Source: an uncultured Comamonas sp. (lineage in GTDB: Bacteria > Pseudomonadota > Gammaproteobacteria > Burkholderiales > Burkholderiaceae_C). Taken from it: 64,000 nt of DNA. Every line of letters begins with the position of its first letter. Position 1 is the first letter of the stretch. A program made the position numbers and the translations under genes. Of this stretch, positions 18,568 through 28,237 are shown one piece after another. The notes under the pieces are model-generated. The model searched no databases. It saw only the letters and a list, made by a program, of their open reading frames with translations, and had not been told where the DNA came from. The stretch is taken from NCBI GenBank assembly GCA_947306475.1, contig CAMZGS010000003.1:124001-188000 (forward strand), written 5' to 3'.

Positions 18568-19797
18568 TCAAAACAGCACGCGGCAGCGCAGGGTTTCCGG
18601 AATCTGCGCCAGTTTCTCCAGCGCCAGGGCCGAGGAGCCCGGCGCCAGATCGATCACCACGTAGCCAAGCTTTTCGTTCGTGCGCAGGTACTGCCCTGCC
18701 ACGTTGATGCCATTTTCCGCGAACACCTGGTTGATGGCCGACAACACCCCCGGCACATTGCGGTGCACGTGCAGGATGCGGTTCTGGCCCGGGTGCTCGG
18801 GCAACGCCACTTCGGGGAAGTTGACTGCCGAGATGGTGGAGCCGTTGTCGCTGTAGCGCACCAGCTTGTCGGCCACTTCCAGACCGATGTTGGCCTGCGC
18901 CTCCATGGTGGAGCCGCCGATGTGCGGCGTCAGGATCACATTGTCCAGACCGCGCAGCGGCGAGATGAACTCATCCTTGTTGCTCTTGGGTTCCACGGGG
19001 AACACATCCACCGCCGCGCCCAGCAGCTTGCCGCTTTGCAGCGCCTTGACCAGCTCGTCGATCACCACCACCGTGCCACGCGAGGCGTTGATGAAGATGC
19101 TGCCCGGCTTCATGGCGGCAAATTCCTTTTCGCCCATCATCCACTGGGTCGAAGGCAGCTCCGGCACATGCAGGGTGACGATGTCACTGCGCGCCAGCAG
19201 GTCGTGCAGCGAAGCGGCCTGGCTGGCATTGCCCAGCGGCAGCTTGGCCACCACGTCGTGGAAGATGACGTGCATGCCCAGCCCTTCGGCCAGCACGGAC
19301 AGCTGCGTGCCGATCGAGCCATAGCCGACGATGCCCAGCGTCTTGCCGCGAATTTCAAAGGCGTTGTCGGCGCTCTTGAGCCAGCCGCCGCGATGCGCCA
19401 CGGCATTTTTCTGCGGGATGCCGCGCAGCAGCAAAATGGCTTCGCCCAGCACCAGCTCCGCCACCGAGCGGGTGTTGGAGTACGGCGCATTGAAGACAAC
19501 GATGCCTTTTTCCTGCGCCGCTTCCAGATCGACCTGGTTGGTGCCGATGCAGAAGCACCCGACGGCCACCAGCTTCCTGGCCGCCTCGAACACCTCACGC
19601 GTCAGCTGGGTGCGCGAGCGAATGCCGATGAAGTGCGCATCGGCAATCTTCTGCTTGAGCTCGTCGCCCTCCAGTGCCTGGGGCAGCAGCTCGACGTTGG
19701 TATAGCCCGCGTCCTTGAGCGTCTGTACCGCCGAGGCATGGATGCCCTCCAGCAGCAGGAATTTGATCTTCGATTTATCCAGCGAGGTCTTGGTCAT
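18568..19797 (-). CDS. serA: D-3-phosphoglycerate dehydrogenase
   Basis: A 409-residue enzyme, essentially the length of E. coli SerA. It has a split substrate domain, the NAD-binding motif GYGSIGTQLS (about 158-167), catalytic His in LTPHIGGSTMEAQ, and a C-terminal ACT domain (about 335-409) for serine feedback (HVHRNVPGVLSAINQVF). It catalyses the first step of serine synthesis from 3-phosphoglycerate. The promoter should lie in the 139-bp gap before tRNA-Thr, which is divergent. Confidence 0.96.
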   Translation of the reverse strand: MTKTSLDKSKIKFLLLEGIHASAVQTLKDAGYTNVELLPQALEGDELKQKIADAHFIGIRSRTQLTREVFEAARKLVAVGCFCIGTNQVDLEAAQEKGIVVFNAPYSNTRSVAELVLGEAILLLRGIPQKNAVAHRGGWLKSADNAFEIRGKTLGIVGYGSIGTQLSVLAEGLGMHVIFHDVVAKLPLGNASQAASLHDLLARSDIVTLHVPELPSTQWMMGEKEFAAMKPGSIFINASRGTVVVIDELVKALQSGKLLGAAVDVFPVEPKSNKDEFISPLRGLDNVILTPHIGGSTMEAQANIGLEVADKLVRYSDNGSTISAVNFPEVALPEHPGQNRILHVHRNVPGVLSAINQVFAENGINVAGQYLRTNEKLGYVVIDLAPGSSALALEKLAQIPETLRCRVLF

Positions 19798-19936
19798 GGC
19801 GCTTCTCCCAAGGGTTATGACTACATGTCATTACAGCCGATTGCCAAAAATGCCACTGCCAGCAGGTGCATGCAACAACGCGCGCAGGGCCGTCATACCA
19901 TCACACCGGAAAAATACCGTTATACTCGCGGGCTTC

Positions 19937-20011
<75 letters not shown>

Positions 20012-20017
20012 GATATG

Positions 20018-20052
20018 AAAAAACCGCCTGGCGCAAGTCAGGCGGTTTTTTT
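20018..20052. terminator. Bidirectional terminator for tRNA-Thr and the MFS gene
   Basis: Stem AAAACCGCCTG / CAGGCGGTTTT with an 8-nt loop, flanked by A-run and T-run so it works from both strands. It serves the tRNA on the plus strand and the MFS gene ending at 20066 on the minus strand. Confidence 0.9.
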
Positions 20053-20065
20053 ACGCTCTGTTCTT

Positions 20066-21325
20066 TTATGCCTGGGCGCGCTTTTTGTGGATGCCCGTGC
20101 CCACCGCGCCAGCGGCCAGCACACTCAGCACCAGTGCCAGACCGGCACCAAAGAACACCATGCCGGGCTGGCCCCGGTCCATCAGGCCCCCAAAGACGGG
20201 CGCCGCCACGCTGAAGCCCAGATCCAGCCCCGAATACACCGTGCCATACACACGTCCTGTGGCACCTGCCGGCGCGGCCTGCTTGATCAACATGTCGCGC
20301 GAAGGACCGGCCAGACCGTAGCCAAACCCGGCAGCAGAAGCCACCACCAGAGCCAGCTGCCCCGACAGCCAGCCCGTGCCCACCGTCACCAGCAACGCGC
20401 CGGCCAGCAGCAGAAACACGGTAATGGTGCGCTCCAACCGCTGCACGCGTGCAACCAGGAAGCCGCCCCCTACCGTCCCCACGGCGCTGCACAACATGAA
20501 GCCGGTGACCACCAGCGCCGTCTGGGCCACCGGCAGACCGTACAGCACCTGCATGGCCGGGCTGGCAAAGCTTTGCACGGCACTCATGCCCACCGTGGTG
20601 AAAAAGAAGAAGGCAAAGCACAGCCACACCGCAGGCAGTGCCAGAAAGGCAAAGGAGCTGCCAGCGGCGGCTGCCTGGGCCGGCTTGCCCGCCGCAGCGG
20701 GGTTGGCCTCTTGCAGCTCAGGCGCGCGGTCGTCCAGCCAGCGGCGCTGCCACAGCATGATGAGCAAAATCAAGGCCGCCAGGGTAGCACCACTCAGGCA
20801 GGCCAGGCGCCACGAGCCGGTCCAGCTGGTGATGCCGGCCATGAACACCGGCGCCGCCGCCCAGCCCAGGTTGCCCGAAAGGCCATGCACGGAAAACGCG
20901 TGCCCGATGTTCTTGGGCGAGACGCGCTTGTTCAGGATGGTGAAATCAACCGGGTGGAAAGGCGCATTGCCCAGCCCGGCAAACAGCGCTGCCGCCAGCA
21001 GCATGAGGTAGTTCTGCGCGGAGGCCGCTATCAGCCCGGCCAGCACAAAGCTGCCCAGCGCAAAGAACAGCACGGGCCGCGCCCCTACCCGGTCCACCAG
21101 AAAGCCGGCAAGCATCTGCCCCACACCCGAGACGATGAAGAACAGCGACACCATGGCGCCCAGCTGCACGTAGCTGTAGCCGAACTCGGCAATCAGCCAC
21201 GGAAACAGCGGCGGCAGCAACAGGTGGAAAAAGTGGGAAGAGCCGTGGGCCAGGCCAATCAGGCCAATGGTGCGCGCGTCCGAGCGCAGCGGCACGGCGT
21301 TGTCGGAAGAAGTAGATGTAGCCAT
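20066..21325 (-). CDS. Major facilitator superfamily transporter (Fsr-like)
   Basis: A 419-residue transporter with about 12 hydrophobic helices in two halves separated by a hydrophilic loop (about 190-225, rich in Ala/Glu). The first half begins with a His-containing helix (GLAHGSSHFFHLLLPPLFPWL) and has the MFS motif A-like loop DRVGARP. The first helix resembles the fosmidomycin-resistance (Fsr) branch. The substrate is not predictable. It is in the inner membrane, stands alone, and is followed by the bidirectional terminator. Confidence 0.88.
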   Translation of the reverse strand: MATSTSSDNAVPLRSDARTIGLIGLAHGSSHFFHLLLPPLFPWLIAEFGYSYVQLGAMVSLFFIVSGVGQMLAGFLVDRVGARPVLFFALGSFVLAGLIAASAQNYLMLLAAALFAGLGNAPFHPVDFTILNKRVSPKNIGHAFSVHGLSGNLGWAAAPVFMAGITSWTGSWRLACLSGATLAALILLIMLWQRRWLDDRAPELQEANPAAAGKPAQAAAAGSSFAFLALPAVWLCFAFFFFTTVGMSAVQSFASPAMQVLYGLPVAQTALVVTGFMLCSAVGTVGGGFLVARVQRLERTITVFLLLAGALLVTVGTGWLSGQLALVVASAAGFGYGLAGPSRDMLIKQAAPAGATGRVYGTVYSGLDLGFSVAAPVFGGLMDRGQPGMVFFGAGLALVLSVLAAGAVGTGIHKKRAQA

Positions 21326-21379
21326 GGGTCCGTATTAGAGCGTTTTCGCCCGCTCTGCGTGGTGCCCAGGCCATCGCGG

Positions 21380-21395
21380 TGTTTCACGTGGAACG
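21380..21395. other. parS-like site 1
   Basis: TGTTTCACGTGGAACG, one of four sites in the window close to the consensus TGTTTCACGTGAAACA or its TTCCACGTGGAA variant. It overlaps the stop codon of the methyltransferase gene. ParB is encoded 0.9 kb away. Confidence 0.8.
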
Positions 21396-22250
21396 TCGCC
21401 GTCCACCAGGGCGCTGCCGGATGGGGTACAGACGCTCGCCACGCACGATCACCCCCGGTGGCGTGACTTCGGCGCGCCGCCCGGCCTCGACATCGTCCTG
21501 CACGCTCTGGCGATCGACCTCGGCCACCGGACAGCGGTAGGCGTACACGTGGCGGCCATCGGGCAGCGGCAGGCAGTGTGTGGGCTCGACATCGGACAGC
21601 GGAAAGTTCAGGCTCACCAGCCAGGCACCGTCGGCCATCTCAGCCAGGGATTTGACGGCGGCGCGCGTCATGCTCTCCGGGCGCTGGAACAGATACACCA
21701 TGTCGTACGACGACCAGTCCGCAGCCCACATGTCACCCCGGCGCACCCTGGCCCAGGGACAGCGCACGGCACAGACCCAGCGCAGCACCCAGCTCCACTC
21801 CACCCCATGCAGCAACGCCTGCGGCCAGGCACGGTGCAGGGCCCGCAGGCCGTGGCCCAGGCCACAGCCGGCATCCAGCACACGTGCGCCAGCGGGCAAT
21901 GGCAACACCTGGGCCAGACCGTCCAGCGCGCCGGTGGGTGTGGGGAACACCGGCGCATCGCGCCAGGCGTTCAGGGGATAGACCAGCAGCAATGCCCCCA
22001 GCAGCAGCAACCAGCCCCAGGCCGGCAGACTGCCTGCTGCCAGCACGGCAAACGACAGCGGAAAGCCCAGCGCCAGCAGCACACGCCGCCACCAGGTACG
22101 TCCCCACAGGCTGGCGCAGACGCTGAACAACACCGCCAGCAAGGCCGCCCACCACCACGCCAGCCACGACTGCGCGCCCGCATACAGCAGCCAGGCGCCA
22201 CCCCAGACCAGCAAGGCGGGCAAAGGCCAGGGCAGGGATGGACGCGGCAT
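21384..22250 (-). CDS. Class I SAM-dependent methyltransferase with N-terminal membrane segments
   Basis: A 288-residue protein. Residues 10-93 are very hydrophobic (three or four membrane helices, e.g. LLYAGAQSWLAWWWAALLAV). Residues ~108-230 form a Rossmann methyltransferase domain with motif I VLDAGCGLGHG at 124-134 and acidic motif II (HGVEWS). The tail is basic. A membrane-tethered methyltransferase is implied but the substrate is unknown. It lies downstream of parB on the minus strand, and its stop codon is part of a parS-like palindrome. Confidence 0.8.
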   Translation of the reverse strand: MPRPSLPWPLPALLVWGGAWLLYAGAQSWLAWWWAALLAVLFSVCASLWGRTWWRRVLLALGFPLSFAVLAAGSLPAWGWLLLLGALLLVYPLNAWRDAPVFPTPTGALDGLAQVLPLPAGARVLDAGCGLGHGLRALHRAWPQALLHGVEWSWVLRWVCAVRCPWARVRRGDMWAADWSSYDMVYLFQRPESMTRAAVKSLAEMADGAWLVSLNFPLSDVEPTHCLPLPDGRHVYAYRCPVAEVDRQSVQDDVEAGRRAEVTPPGVIVRGERLYPIRQRPGGRRRST

Positions 22251-22292
22251 GAAAAAAGCTTTTCAGAAGGACAGATTCAGGGGCAACCAGGC

Positions 22293-23207
22293 TCAATGCC
22301 CGCCGCGCAGGCGCTCGATCAGGCCATTCAAGGCATCGAGCGAGCCAAAGTGGATCGCCAGCTCGCCCACGGCATCTTCCTTGCCGTGGCGCTGGCTGCG
22401 TTTTTTCAGGCGCACCTCCACCTGCGCCATGAGCAGGTCGGACAGCTCTTCCTCCACGCGCAGCACATCGCCCGATTTGGCCGGCGCTGCGGCAGCCTTG
22501 CCCGGCGTGCTGCGCTGCTCGGCCAGGCTTTTCTTCACCAGCGCCTCGGTCTCGCGCACCGACAGCTTGCGCGCCACCACCTGATTGGCCGTGGTGATCT
22601 GAGCGGCCTTGTCCAGGCTGAGCAAGGCGCGCGCATGGCCCATGTCCAGGTCACCTGCCATCAGCATGGTCTGCACCGGCGGCGCCAGTTGCAGCAGGCG
22701 CAGCAGGTTGGTGGCCGCCGAGCGGCTGCGGCCCACCGCTGTGGCGGCCTGTTCGTGCGTGTAGCCAAACTCCTGCACCAGGCGTTGCAGGCCCTGCGCT
22801 TCTTCCAGGGGGTTGAGGTCCTCGCGCTGGATGTTCTCTATCAGCGCCATGGCGGCGGCGGCCTCATCGGCCACGTCGCGCACCAGGACCGGCACCTCGG
22901 CCAGGCCCGCCAGACGGGCAGCGCGAAAACGGCGCTCGCCAGCGATGATTTCGTACCTGCCGGCATGCTCGCCCTGAGTCAGGCGCCGCACCAGGATGGG
23001 CTGCATGATGCCCTGGGCCTTGATGCTCTCGGCCAGCTCGTAGAGCGCGCCCTCGTCCATGTGGGTGCGCGGCTGGTACTGGCCGGGCACCAATTGTTTC
23101 AGCGCCAGGGTGTGGGGGGTGTCGCTGTTGGTGCTGCTCTCGCTCACTTTGGGGCCGAGCAGCGCCTCCAGGCCGCGGCCCAGTCCTTTGGGTTTAGCAG
23201 TTGCCAT
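22293..23207 (-). CDS. parB: Chromosome partitioning protein ParB
   Basis: A 304-residue CTP-dependent DNA clamp. The N-terminal ParA-interacting end starts [18 protein letters not shown]. The CTP-binding motif GERRFRA is at 90-96. The parS-binding helix-turn-helix follows ([17 protein letters not shown]). The C-terminal dimerisation region ends in a basic/Leu-rich stretch. It loads at parS and segregates the origin region with ParA. The start overlaps the stop of the upstream hydrolase by 14 nt, and four parS-like sites lie within 7 kb. Confidence 0.96.
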   Translation of the reverse strand: MATAKPKGLGRGLEALLGPKVSESSTNSDTPHTLALKQLVPGQYQPRTHMDEGALYELAESIKAQGIMQPILVRRLTQGEHAGRYEIIAGERRFRAARLAGLAEVPVLVRDVADEAAAAMALIENIQREDLNPLEEAQGLQRLVQEFGYTHEQAATAVGRSRSAATNLLRLLQLAPPVQTMLMAGDLDMGHARALLSLDKAAQITTANQVVARKLSVRETEALVKKSLAEQRSTPGKAAAAPAKSGDVLRVEEELSDLLMAQVEVRLKKRSQRHGKEDAVGELAIHFGSLDALNGLIERLRGGH

Positions 23208-23787
23208 GGCAGGTTTCCTTCATCAAATCGAGCAGCAGGGCATGGCCGGCATCCCAGTCGCCCAGGCCGCTGGCGCTGTTGATATGGCCGGCAGCGCCTG
23301 CATCCACCCAGCGCGCACCCCAGGCCTGGGCCAGATGCCGGGCACGCGCCAGACTGCAATAAGGGTCGTTGTGGCTGCCCACCAGCACGCTGGCAAAAGG
23401 CAGACGCCGAAGCGCAATCGGCGCCCAGCCGGACAGCTGCGCGTGCACATCGGGCCGCTCCACATCGCCCGGCGCCACCAGCAGCGCCGCTCGCACCTTG
23501 GCCAGTGCCGCCTGTGGCGCATGTGCAGCCCACCAGGCGGTCAGGATGCAGCCCAGGCTGTGTGCCACCAGCACGATGGGACGCGGACTGTCCAGCACGG
23601 TGTCCTGCAAGCGCGCCGTCCAGTCGCCGCGCAGCGGATGCAGCCATTCGTGCTGTTGCAGACGCTCGTAGCCATGGCGCGCTTCCCAGCGGCTTTGCCA
23701 GTGCTCGGCGTCCGAGTTCTGCCAGCCAGGCAGCAGCAGCACGCGGCAGCCTGGCTGCGCGGCATCCGAAGTCTCTACTGTATTCAT
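23194..23787 (-). CDS. RBBP9/YdeN-type serine hydrolase
   Basis: A 197-residue alpha/beta hydrolase of the RBBP9 family. The N-terminus has VLLLPGWQNSDAEHW (oxyanion region), the nucleophile elbow is AHSLGC, an acidic residue lies in GSHNDPY, and the catalytic His is in GAAGHINS. The start at 23787 is the first ATG giving this N-terminus, and it lies inside a copy of the dispersed repeat (TAGCTGC edge). It overlaps parB, so the two are probably co-translated. It sits between parA and parB, which are directly adjacent in many other genomes. The substrate is unknown. Confidence 0.88.
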   Translation of the reverse strand: MNTVETSDAAQPGCRVLLLPGWQNSDAEHWQSRWEARHGYERLQQHEWLHPLRGDWTARLQDTVLDSPRPIVLVAHSLGCILTAWWAAHAPQAALAKVRAALLVAPGDVERPDVHAQLSGWAPIALRRLPFASVLVGSHNDPYCSLARARHLAQAWGARWVDAGAAGHINSASGLGDWDAGHALLLDLMKETCHGNC

Positions 23788-23875
23788 AGCTGCAACCGCC
23801 TGATAGACAAAGATTTCAAATAAAAAGCAGGCTAAAAACCTTGTTGGATCAGCGTAACAAGCTACCAATTTTTTA
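23783..23875. repeat. Dispersed nested inverted repeat, copy 5
   Basis: Outer arms TAGCTGCAACCGCCTGA and TCAGCGTAACAAGCTA, with an AT-rich centre containing GATTTCAAA. It fills the gap between parA and the hydrolase gene and contains the hydrolase start codon. Its centre is more diverged than other copies. Confidence 0.75.
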
Positions 23876-23889
23876 GCATGCAGCAACGC

Positions 23890-24660
23890 TCACATGGCCT
23901 GCACGCGTTGCACCATTTCCTGCGCAAACTGCACAAAGGCCTTGCTGCCCTTGGCAGAGGCATCGAACACCACACCGGGCAGCCCGTAGCTCGGGGCCTC
24001 GGCCAGGCGCACGTTGCGCGGAATGACGGTGTCGAACACCTTGTCGCCAAAGTGCTCCTTGAGCTGCTCGCTGACCTGCTGCTGCAAGGTGGTACGCGGG
24101 TCGAACATCACACGCAGCAGGCCGATGATCTGCAAGTCCGGATTCATGTTGGCGTGCACCTGCTTGATGGTGTTGACCAGATCGGTCAACCCTTCCAGCG
24201 CATAGTACTCACACTGCATGGGCACGATGACGCCATGCGCCGCACACAGACCGTTCAGGGTGAGCATGGACAGGCTGGGCGGGCAGTCGATGAGCACAAA
24301 GTCAAAATCCGCATCGGCGGCCTTGAGGGCGCCCTTGAGGCGCTCGGTGCGCCGCTCCAGGGTAACCAGCTCGATTTCTGCCCCACTGAGCTCACGGTTG
24401 GCCCCCAGCACGGAAAAGCCGCACTGCTCGGCAGCCACCGCCGCCTCGCGCACGCTGGCGGTTTCCAGCAGCACGTCGTACACCGACAGCCCCAGCGACC
24501 GCTTGTCCACCCCGCTGCCCATCGTGGCATTGCCCTGTGGATCCAGATCCACCAGCAACACGCGCTGACCGATTTTGGCCAGCCCTGCCGCCAGATTGAC
24601 GGCTGTGGTGGTCTTGCCGACACCACCTTTTTGATTGGCAATACAGAAAATTTTGGCCAT
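23890..24660 (-). CDS. parA: Chromosome partitioning ATPase ParA (Soj)
   Basis: A 256-residue Walker-type ATPase with deviant Walker A KGGVGKTT at residues 11-18, switch DLDPQGNATMGSG, and Walker B FVLIDCPPSLS. It uses the nucleoid as a track to move ParB-parS complexes. It has no N-terminal DNA-binding extension, as in chromosomal Soj proteins. It follows rsmG (87 bp gap) and precedes the hydrolase and parB. Confidence 0.97.
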   Translation of the reverse strand: MAKIFCIANQKGGVGKTTTAVNLAAGLAKIGQRVLLVDLDPQGNATMGSGVDKRSLGLSVYDVLLETASVREAAVAAEQCGFSVLGANRELSGAEIELVTLERRTERLKGALKAADADFDFVLIDCPPSLSMLTLNGLCAAHGVIVPMQCEYYALEGLTDLVNTIKQVHANMNPDLQIIGLLRVMFDPRTTLQQQVSEQLKEHFGDKVFDTVIPRNVRLAEAPSYGLPGVVFDASAKGSKAFVQFAQEMVQRVQAM

Positions 24661-24747
24661 GACAGACTTGCAATCCGGGTAAGAAATGGCGGTTAGTGTA
24701 TGCCAGCCTGTATGCCGGCCATTTGGCCGCCTGGCTCGGCACGCACC

Positions 24748-25437
24748 TCAGGCCACACTGGACGCTGCCACCGGGCGCATCCAGACGATGCAGCGCTCGG
24801 CATCCAGCCCAGGCACCTGCAATGGTTCCACGTGGAACACCTGCACCTGATCGGGCGCCAGCGCGGCAATTTCTTCCTGCGGATGTTTGCCCTTCATGGC
24901 CAGCCACACCCCAGTGGGGGCCATGGCGGCACGCGACCAGGTCGTGAAATCGGCCAGCGCGGCAAAGGCGCGGCAGCTGACAATGTCGTAGGGCTCCTCC
25001 AAGGATTCCACGCGCGCATGGATGCCGCGCAGATTGGGCAGCTGCAAGCTGGCTGCCACCTGCTGGATAAAGGCAGCCTTCTTGGCCACCGTATCCACAC
25101 AATGCACCTGCAACTGCGGGCAGCAAATGGCAAACACCACACCAGGCAGCCCGCCGCCCGAGCCCACATCCAGATGCCGCACGGGCTGCGCTGCCGGCAA
25201 GCTGGCCAGATGGCGTTGCAGGGGCTGCACCGCTGCCAGACTGTCGAGCATGTGGTGGGTGAGCATTTCCTGCGGATTGCGCAGCGCCGTCAGGTTATAG
25301 ACCTTGTTCCACTTGTGCAGCAGTTCCATGAAGCGCAGCAGGCGCTGCACCTGCGCATCGTCCAGCGCCAGTCCCAGGGCATGCAGCCCTTGCAACAAGC
25401 CGGGGCGCAGGTCTTCCACATTCAGCGCAGCGCTCAT
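24748..25437 (-). CDS. rsmG: 16S rRNA (guanine527-N7)-methyltransferase RsmG (GidB)
   Basis: A 229-residue methyltransferase. It has the RsmG N-terminal helices with [12 protein letters not shown], the SAM motif [11 protein letters not shown], the second motif [16 protein letters not shown], and VSCRAFAAL. It methylates G527 of 16S rRNA; loss gives low-level streptomycin resistance in other bacteria. It overlaps the mnmG stop by 4 nt. A parS-like palindrome lies within its coding region near the 3' end (24824-24839). Confidence 0.96.
   Translation of the reverse strand: MSAALNVEDLRPGLLQGLHALGLALDDAQVQRLLRFMELLHKWNKVYNLTALRNPQEMLTHHMLDSLAAVQPLQRHLASLPAAQPVRHLDVGSGGGLPGVVFAICCPQLQVHCVDTVAKKAAFIQQVAASLQLPNLRGIHARVESLEEPYDIVSCRAFAALADFTTWSRAAMAPTGVWLAMKGKHPQEEIAALAPDQVQVFHVEPLQVPGLDAERCIVWMRPVAASSVA
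24824..24839. other. parS-like site 2 (inside rsmG)
   Basis: GGTTCCACGTGGAACA, with the perfect 14-bp palindrome GTTCCACGTGGAAC. It encodes part of RsmG (FHVEP on the minus strand). Confidence 0.88.
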
Positions 25438-27401
25438 GCCTGCCCCTGCTCTGGCGCGGCCTTGGTAAAGCCCTTGAAGCCACCTTTCTTCAGGTGAATC
25501 ATGAGCAGCGACACAGCGGCGGGCGTCACCCCGGAAATGCGCGAGGCCTGGCCCAGCGTTTCCGGTCTGTGTTTTTCCAGCTTCTGACGCACTTCAATCG
25601 ACAGCGCCGTGACCTTGCTGTAGTCCAGATCGGCAGGCAGCTTCAGGTTCTCGTAATGCGCGGCGCGTTGCACCTCTTCCTTCTGCCGGTCGATATAGCC
25701 GGAATACTTGGCGGCAATTTCCACCTGCTCCACCACGGCGTCGTGCAGCTCACCCAGGGTTTCACGTGAAACATCGGCACTGGCGTACTTGCCGCCGTCC
25801 ATGCCCATCAGGTTGGCGTATTCCACGCCTGGCCGGCGCAGCAGGTCGAACAGGTTGTATTCGTGGTCGATGCCCTTGCCCAGCACGCGCTGCGCTTCTT
25901 CCTGCGACAGATTGCGCGGATTGACCCAGGTGGACTTCAGACGCTCGGTTTCGCGCGCCACCGCATCGCGCTTGCGGTTGAACAGATCCCAATGGGCATC
26001 GTCCACCACGCCCAGCTGGCGGCCAATTTCCGTCAGGCGCATGTCGGCGTTGTCCTCGCGCAGTTGCAGGCGGAATTCGGCTCGGCTGGTGAACATGCGG
26101 TACGGCTCGGTCACGCCTTTGGTGATCAGGTCGTCGATGAGCACGCCCAGGTAGGCCTCATCACGGCGCGGCACCCAGGGGCCCAGACCGCGCACCTGCA
26201 GACCGGCATTGATGCCGGCAAACAATCCCTGCGCGGCAGCCTCTTCGTAGCCGGTGGTGCCGTTGATCTGGCCGGCAAAGAACAGGCCCTGGATCTGGCG
26301 CGTCTCGAAGCTGCTCTTGAGCGCGCGTGGGTCGAAGTAGTCGTACTCGATGGCGTAACCGGGGCGCAGGATGTGGGCGTTTTCCAGTCCCTTGATGGAG
26401 CGCACCAGCGCGTACTGGATGTCGAAAGGCAGGCTGGTGGAGATGCCGTTGGGGTAGAACTCGTGGGTCGTCAGGCCCTCGGGCTCCAGGAAGATCTGGT
26501 GGCTTTCCTTGTCGGCAAAGCGGTTGATCTTGTCTTCCACGCTGGGGCAGTAGCGCGGGCCCACGCCCTCGATCCTGCCGGTGAACATGGGGCTGCGGTC
26601 AAAGCCGCTGCGGATGATGTCGTGCGTGCGCTGGTTGGTGTGCGTCACCCAGCAGGGCATTTGCCGGGGGTGCATGCTGGCATGGCCACGGTAGCTGAAC
26701 ACCGGCAGCACGCCCTCGTTCACACCACCGGGCATGCCATCGCCGGGCTGTTCGGTGCACTGGCTGAAGTCGATGGTGCGCCCGTCGATGCGCGGTGGCG
26801 TGCCGGTTTTCAGTCGGCCCTGCGGCAATTGCAGTTCCTTGAGGCGTTGCGACAGGCGCTGCGCGGGCGGGTCACCGGCGCGGCCACCTTCGTGGTTGCT
26901 CAGACCCACGTGGATCTTGCCGTCCAGGAAGGTGCCCGCCGTCAGCACCACGGCCCGGGCGCGAAACTGGATGCCGATCTGCGTGACGGCACCCACCACG
27001 CGGTCGCCCTCCACCATCAGGTCATCCACGGCCTGCTGGAAGATCCACAGGTTCTGCTGGTTCTCCAGCATCTCGCGGATGGCGGCCTTGTACAGAATCC
27101 GGTCGGCCTGGGCCCGTGTGGCGCGCACCGCAGGCCCCTTGGAGCTGTTCAGAATGCGAAACTGAATTCCCCCCTTGTCGGCCGCCAGCGCCATGGCACC
27201 CCCCATGGCATCCACCTCCTTGGTCAGGTGGCCCTTGCCGATACCGCCAATGGAAGGGTTGCAGCTCATCTGCCCCAGGGTTTCTATGTTGTGGGTCAGC
27301 AGCAGGGTCTTGCAGCCCATGCGGGCAGCGGCCAGTGCAGCCTCGGTGCCCGCATGGCCACCGCCAACCACAATGACGTCAAATTCTTGGGGGTACAGCA
27401 T
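25434..27401 (-). CDS. mnmG: tRNA uridine 5-carboxymethylaminomethyl modification enzyme MnmG (GidA)
   Basis: A 655-residue FAD enzyme. It begins with the dinucleotide motif [17 protein letters not shown], has the family blocks [13 protein letters not shown] and [21 protein letters not shown], and a helical C-terminal domain (about 550-640) that binds MnmE and tRNA ([11 protein letters not shown]). With MnmE it modifies wobble U34. It heads the mnmG-rsmG-parA cluster typical of origin-proximal DNA. A perfect parS-like palindrome is embedded in the coding region at 25758-25773. Confidence 0.97.
   Translation of the reverse strand: MLYPQEFDVIVVGGGHAGTEAALAAARMGCKTLLLTHNIETLGQMSCNPSIGGIGKGHLTKEVDAMGGAMALAADKGGIQFRILNSSKGPAVRATRAQADRILYKAAIREMLENQQNLWIFQQAVDDLMVEGDRVVGAVTQIGIQFRARAVVLTAGTFLDGKIHVGLSNHEGGRAGDPPAQRLSQRLKELQLPQGRLKTGTPPRIDGRTIDFSQCTEQPGDGMPGGVNEGVLPVFSYRGHASMHPRQMPCWVTHTNQRTHDIIRSGFDRSPMFTGRIEGVGPRYCPSVEDKINRFADKESHQIFLEPEGLTTHEFYPNGISTSLPFDIQYALVRSIKGLENAHILRPGYAIEYDYFDPRALKSSFETRQIQGLFFAGQINGTTGYEEAAAQGLFAGINAGLQVRGLGPWVPRRDEAYLGVLIDDLITKGVTEPYRMFTSRAEFRLQLREDNADMRLTEIGRQLGVVDDAHWDLFNRKRDAVARETERLKSTWVNPRNLSQEEAQRVLGKGIDHEYNLFDLLRRPGVEYANLMGMDGGKYASADVSRETLGELHDAVVEQVEIAAKYSGYIDRQKEEVQRAAHYENLKLPADLDYSKVTALSIEVRQKLEKHRPETLGQASRISGVTPAAVSLLMIHLKKGGFKGFTKAAPEQGQA
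25758..25773. other. parS-like site 3 (inside mnmG)
   Basis: GGTTTCACGTGAAACA contains the perfect palindrome GTTTCACGTGAAAC, identical to the core of the widespread bacterial parS consensus. It encodes VSRET on the minus strand. Confidence 0.92.
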
Positions 27402-27603
27402 GATTCATTCACTCCAGAGCAGGTCAGGCCCGGCTGCCTGCGGCGCCCGCAGCTGCTGAAAGTAGGGGCAGTGACCACGGCGCACAGAAAAGCCGCAAAT
27501 TTTCCCATTCTTTTGCTTTTTCTGTCCGGGGCGCAGCCAAGCCCAGGGGCTGCACGCTTGCTCTACCATTGCAGGCTGTGTTCCACCCTTACTTTGGATT
27601 GTC

Positions 27604-28209
27604 ATGAAGCTTTACTACAGCCCCGGGGCCTGTTCCCTGTCGCCCCACATCGTTGCGCTGGAAGCCGGCCTCTCCTGCGAGCTGGTGCTGGCCAGCACCA
27701 AAACCCACAAGTTGCAGGATGGCACCGACTTCTACACCATCAACCCGCTGGGCTACGTGCCCTTCCTGGTGCTGGACGACGGCCAGACCCTGCGCGAAGG
27801 CCCGGTGATCGCACAGTACCTGGCCGACCAGGCACCTGAGAAAAAGCTGCTTGGCCCCGTCGGCAGCATGGAGCGCTACCGCGCGCTGGAGTGGCTCAAC
27901 TTCATCGGCACCGAACTGCACAAGGGCTTTGCCCCGCTGTTTGCCCCCGGTACACCGGAAGATTACAAACCCCTCGTCAAGGAGCGCCTGCTGCAACGCT
28001 TCACCTGGGTGAATGAGCAACTGGCCGGCAAGGACTACCTGCTGGGCGACCAATTCACCGCTGCCGATGCCTATCTGTTCACTGTGAGCAACTGGGGCAA
28101 GTTTGTCGGCGTGGATCTGTCCGGCTTTGCCAACCTGCAGGCTTACGTGGCCCGCGTGGCCAGCCGCCCTGCAGTACAGGCTGCTTTGCGCGCCGAGGGT
28201 CTGCTGTAA
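27604..28209 (+). CDS. Beta-class glutathione S-transferase
   Basis: A 201-residue cytosolic GST with the beta-class features Cys10 (SPGACSLSPHI) and His106 (GTELHKGF). The thioredoxin-like domain covers 1-77, with NPLGYVPFLVL before the cis-Pro and the EGP glutathione-binding turn. A helical domain (about 88-201) includes the N-capping box FTAADAYLF. It conjugates or reduces electrophiles using glutathione. It is divergent from mnmG and followed by a terminator that is also a parS-like palindrome. Confidence 0.93.
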   Translation: MKLYYSPGACSLSPHIVALEAGLSCELVLASTKTHKLQDGTDFYTINPLGYVPFLVLDDGQTLREGPVIAQYLADQAPEKKLLGPVGSMERYRALEWLNFIGTELHKGFAPLFAPGTPEDYKPLVKERLLQRFTWVNEQLAGKDYLLGDQFTAADAYLFTVSNWGKFVGVDLSGFANLQAYVARVASRPAVQAALRAEGLL

Positions 28210-28237
28210 GCCTGTGACCCGGCGCAGGCCTTCCCAC

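Noticed and set aside
26905-26916. A further CACGTG hexamer in mnmG as fifth parS
   Set aside because: Flanks (CCCACGTGGA) do not extend to the 14-bp palindrome; similar hexamers at 6510, 40040 and 50655 also fail.
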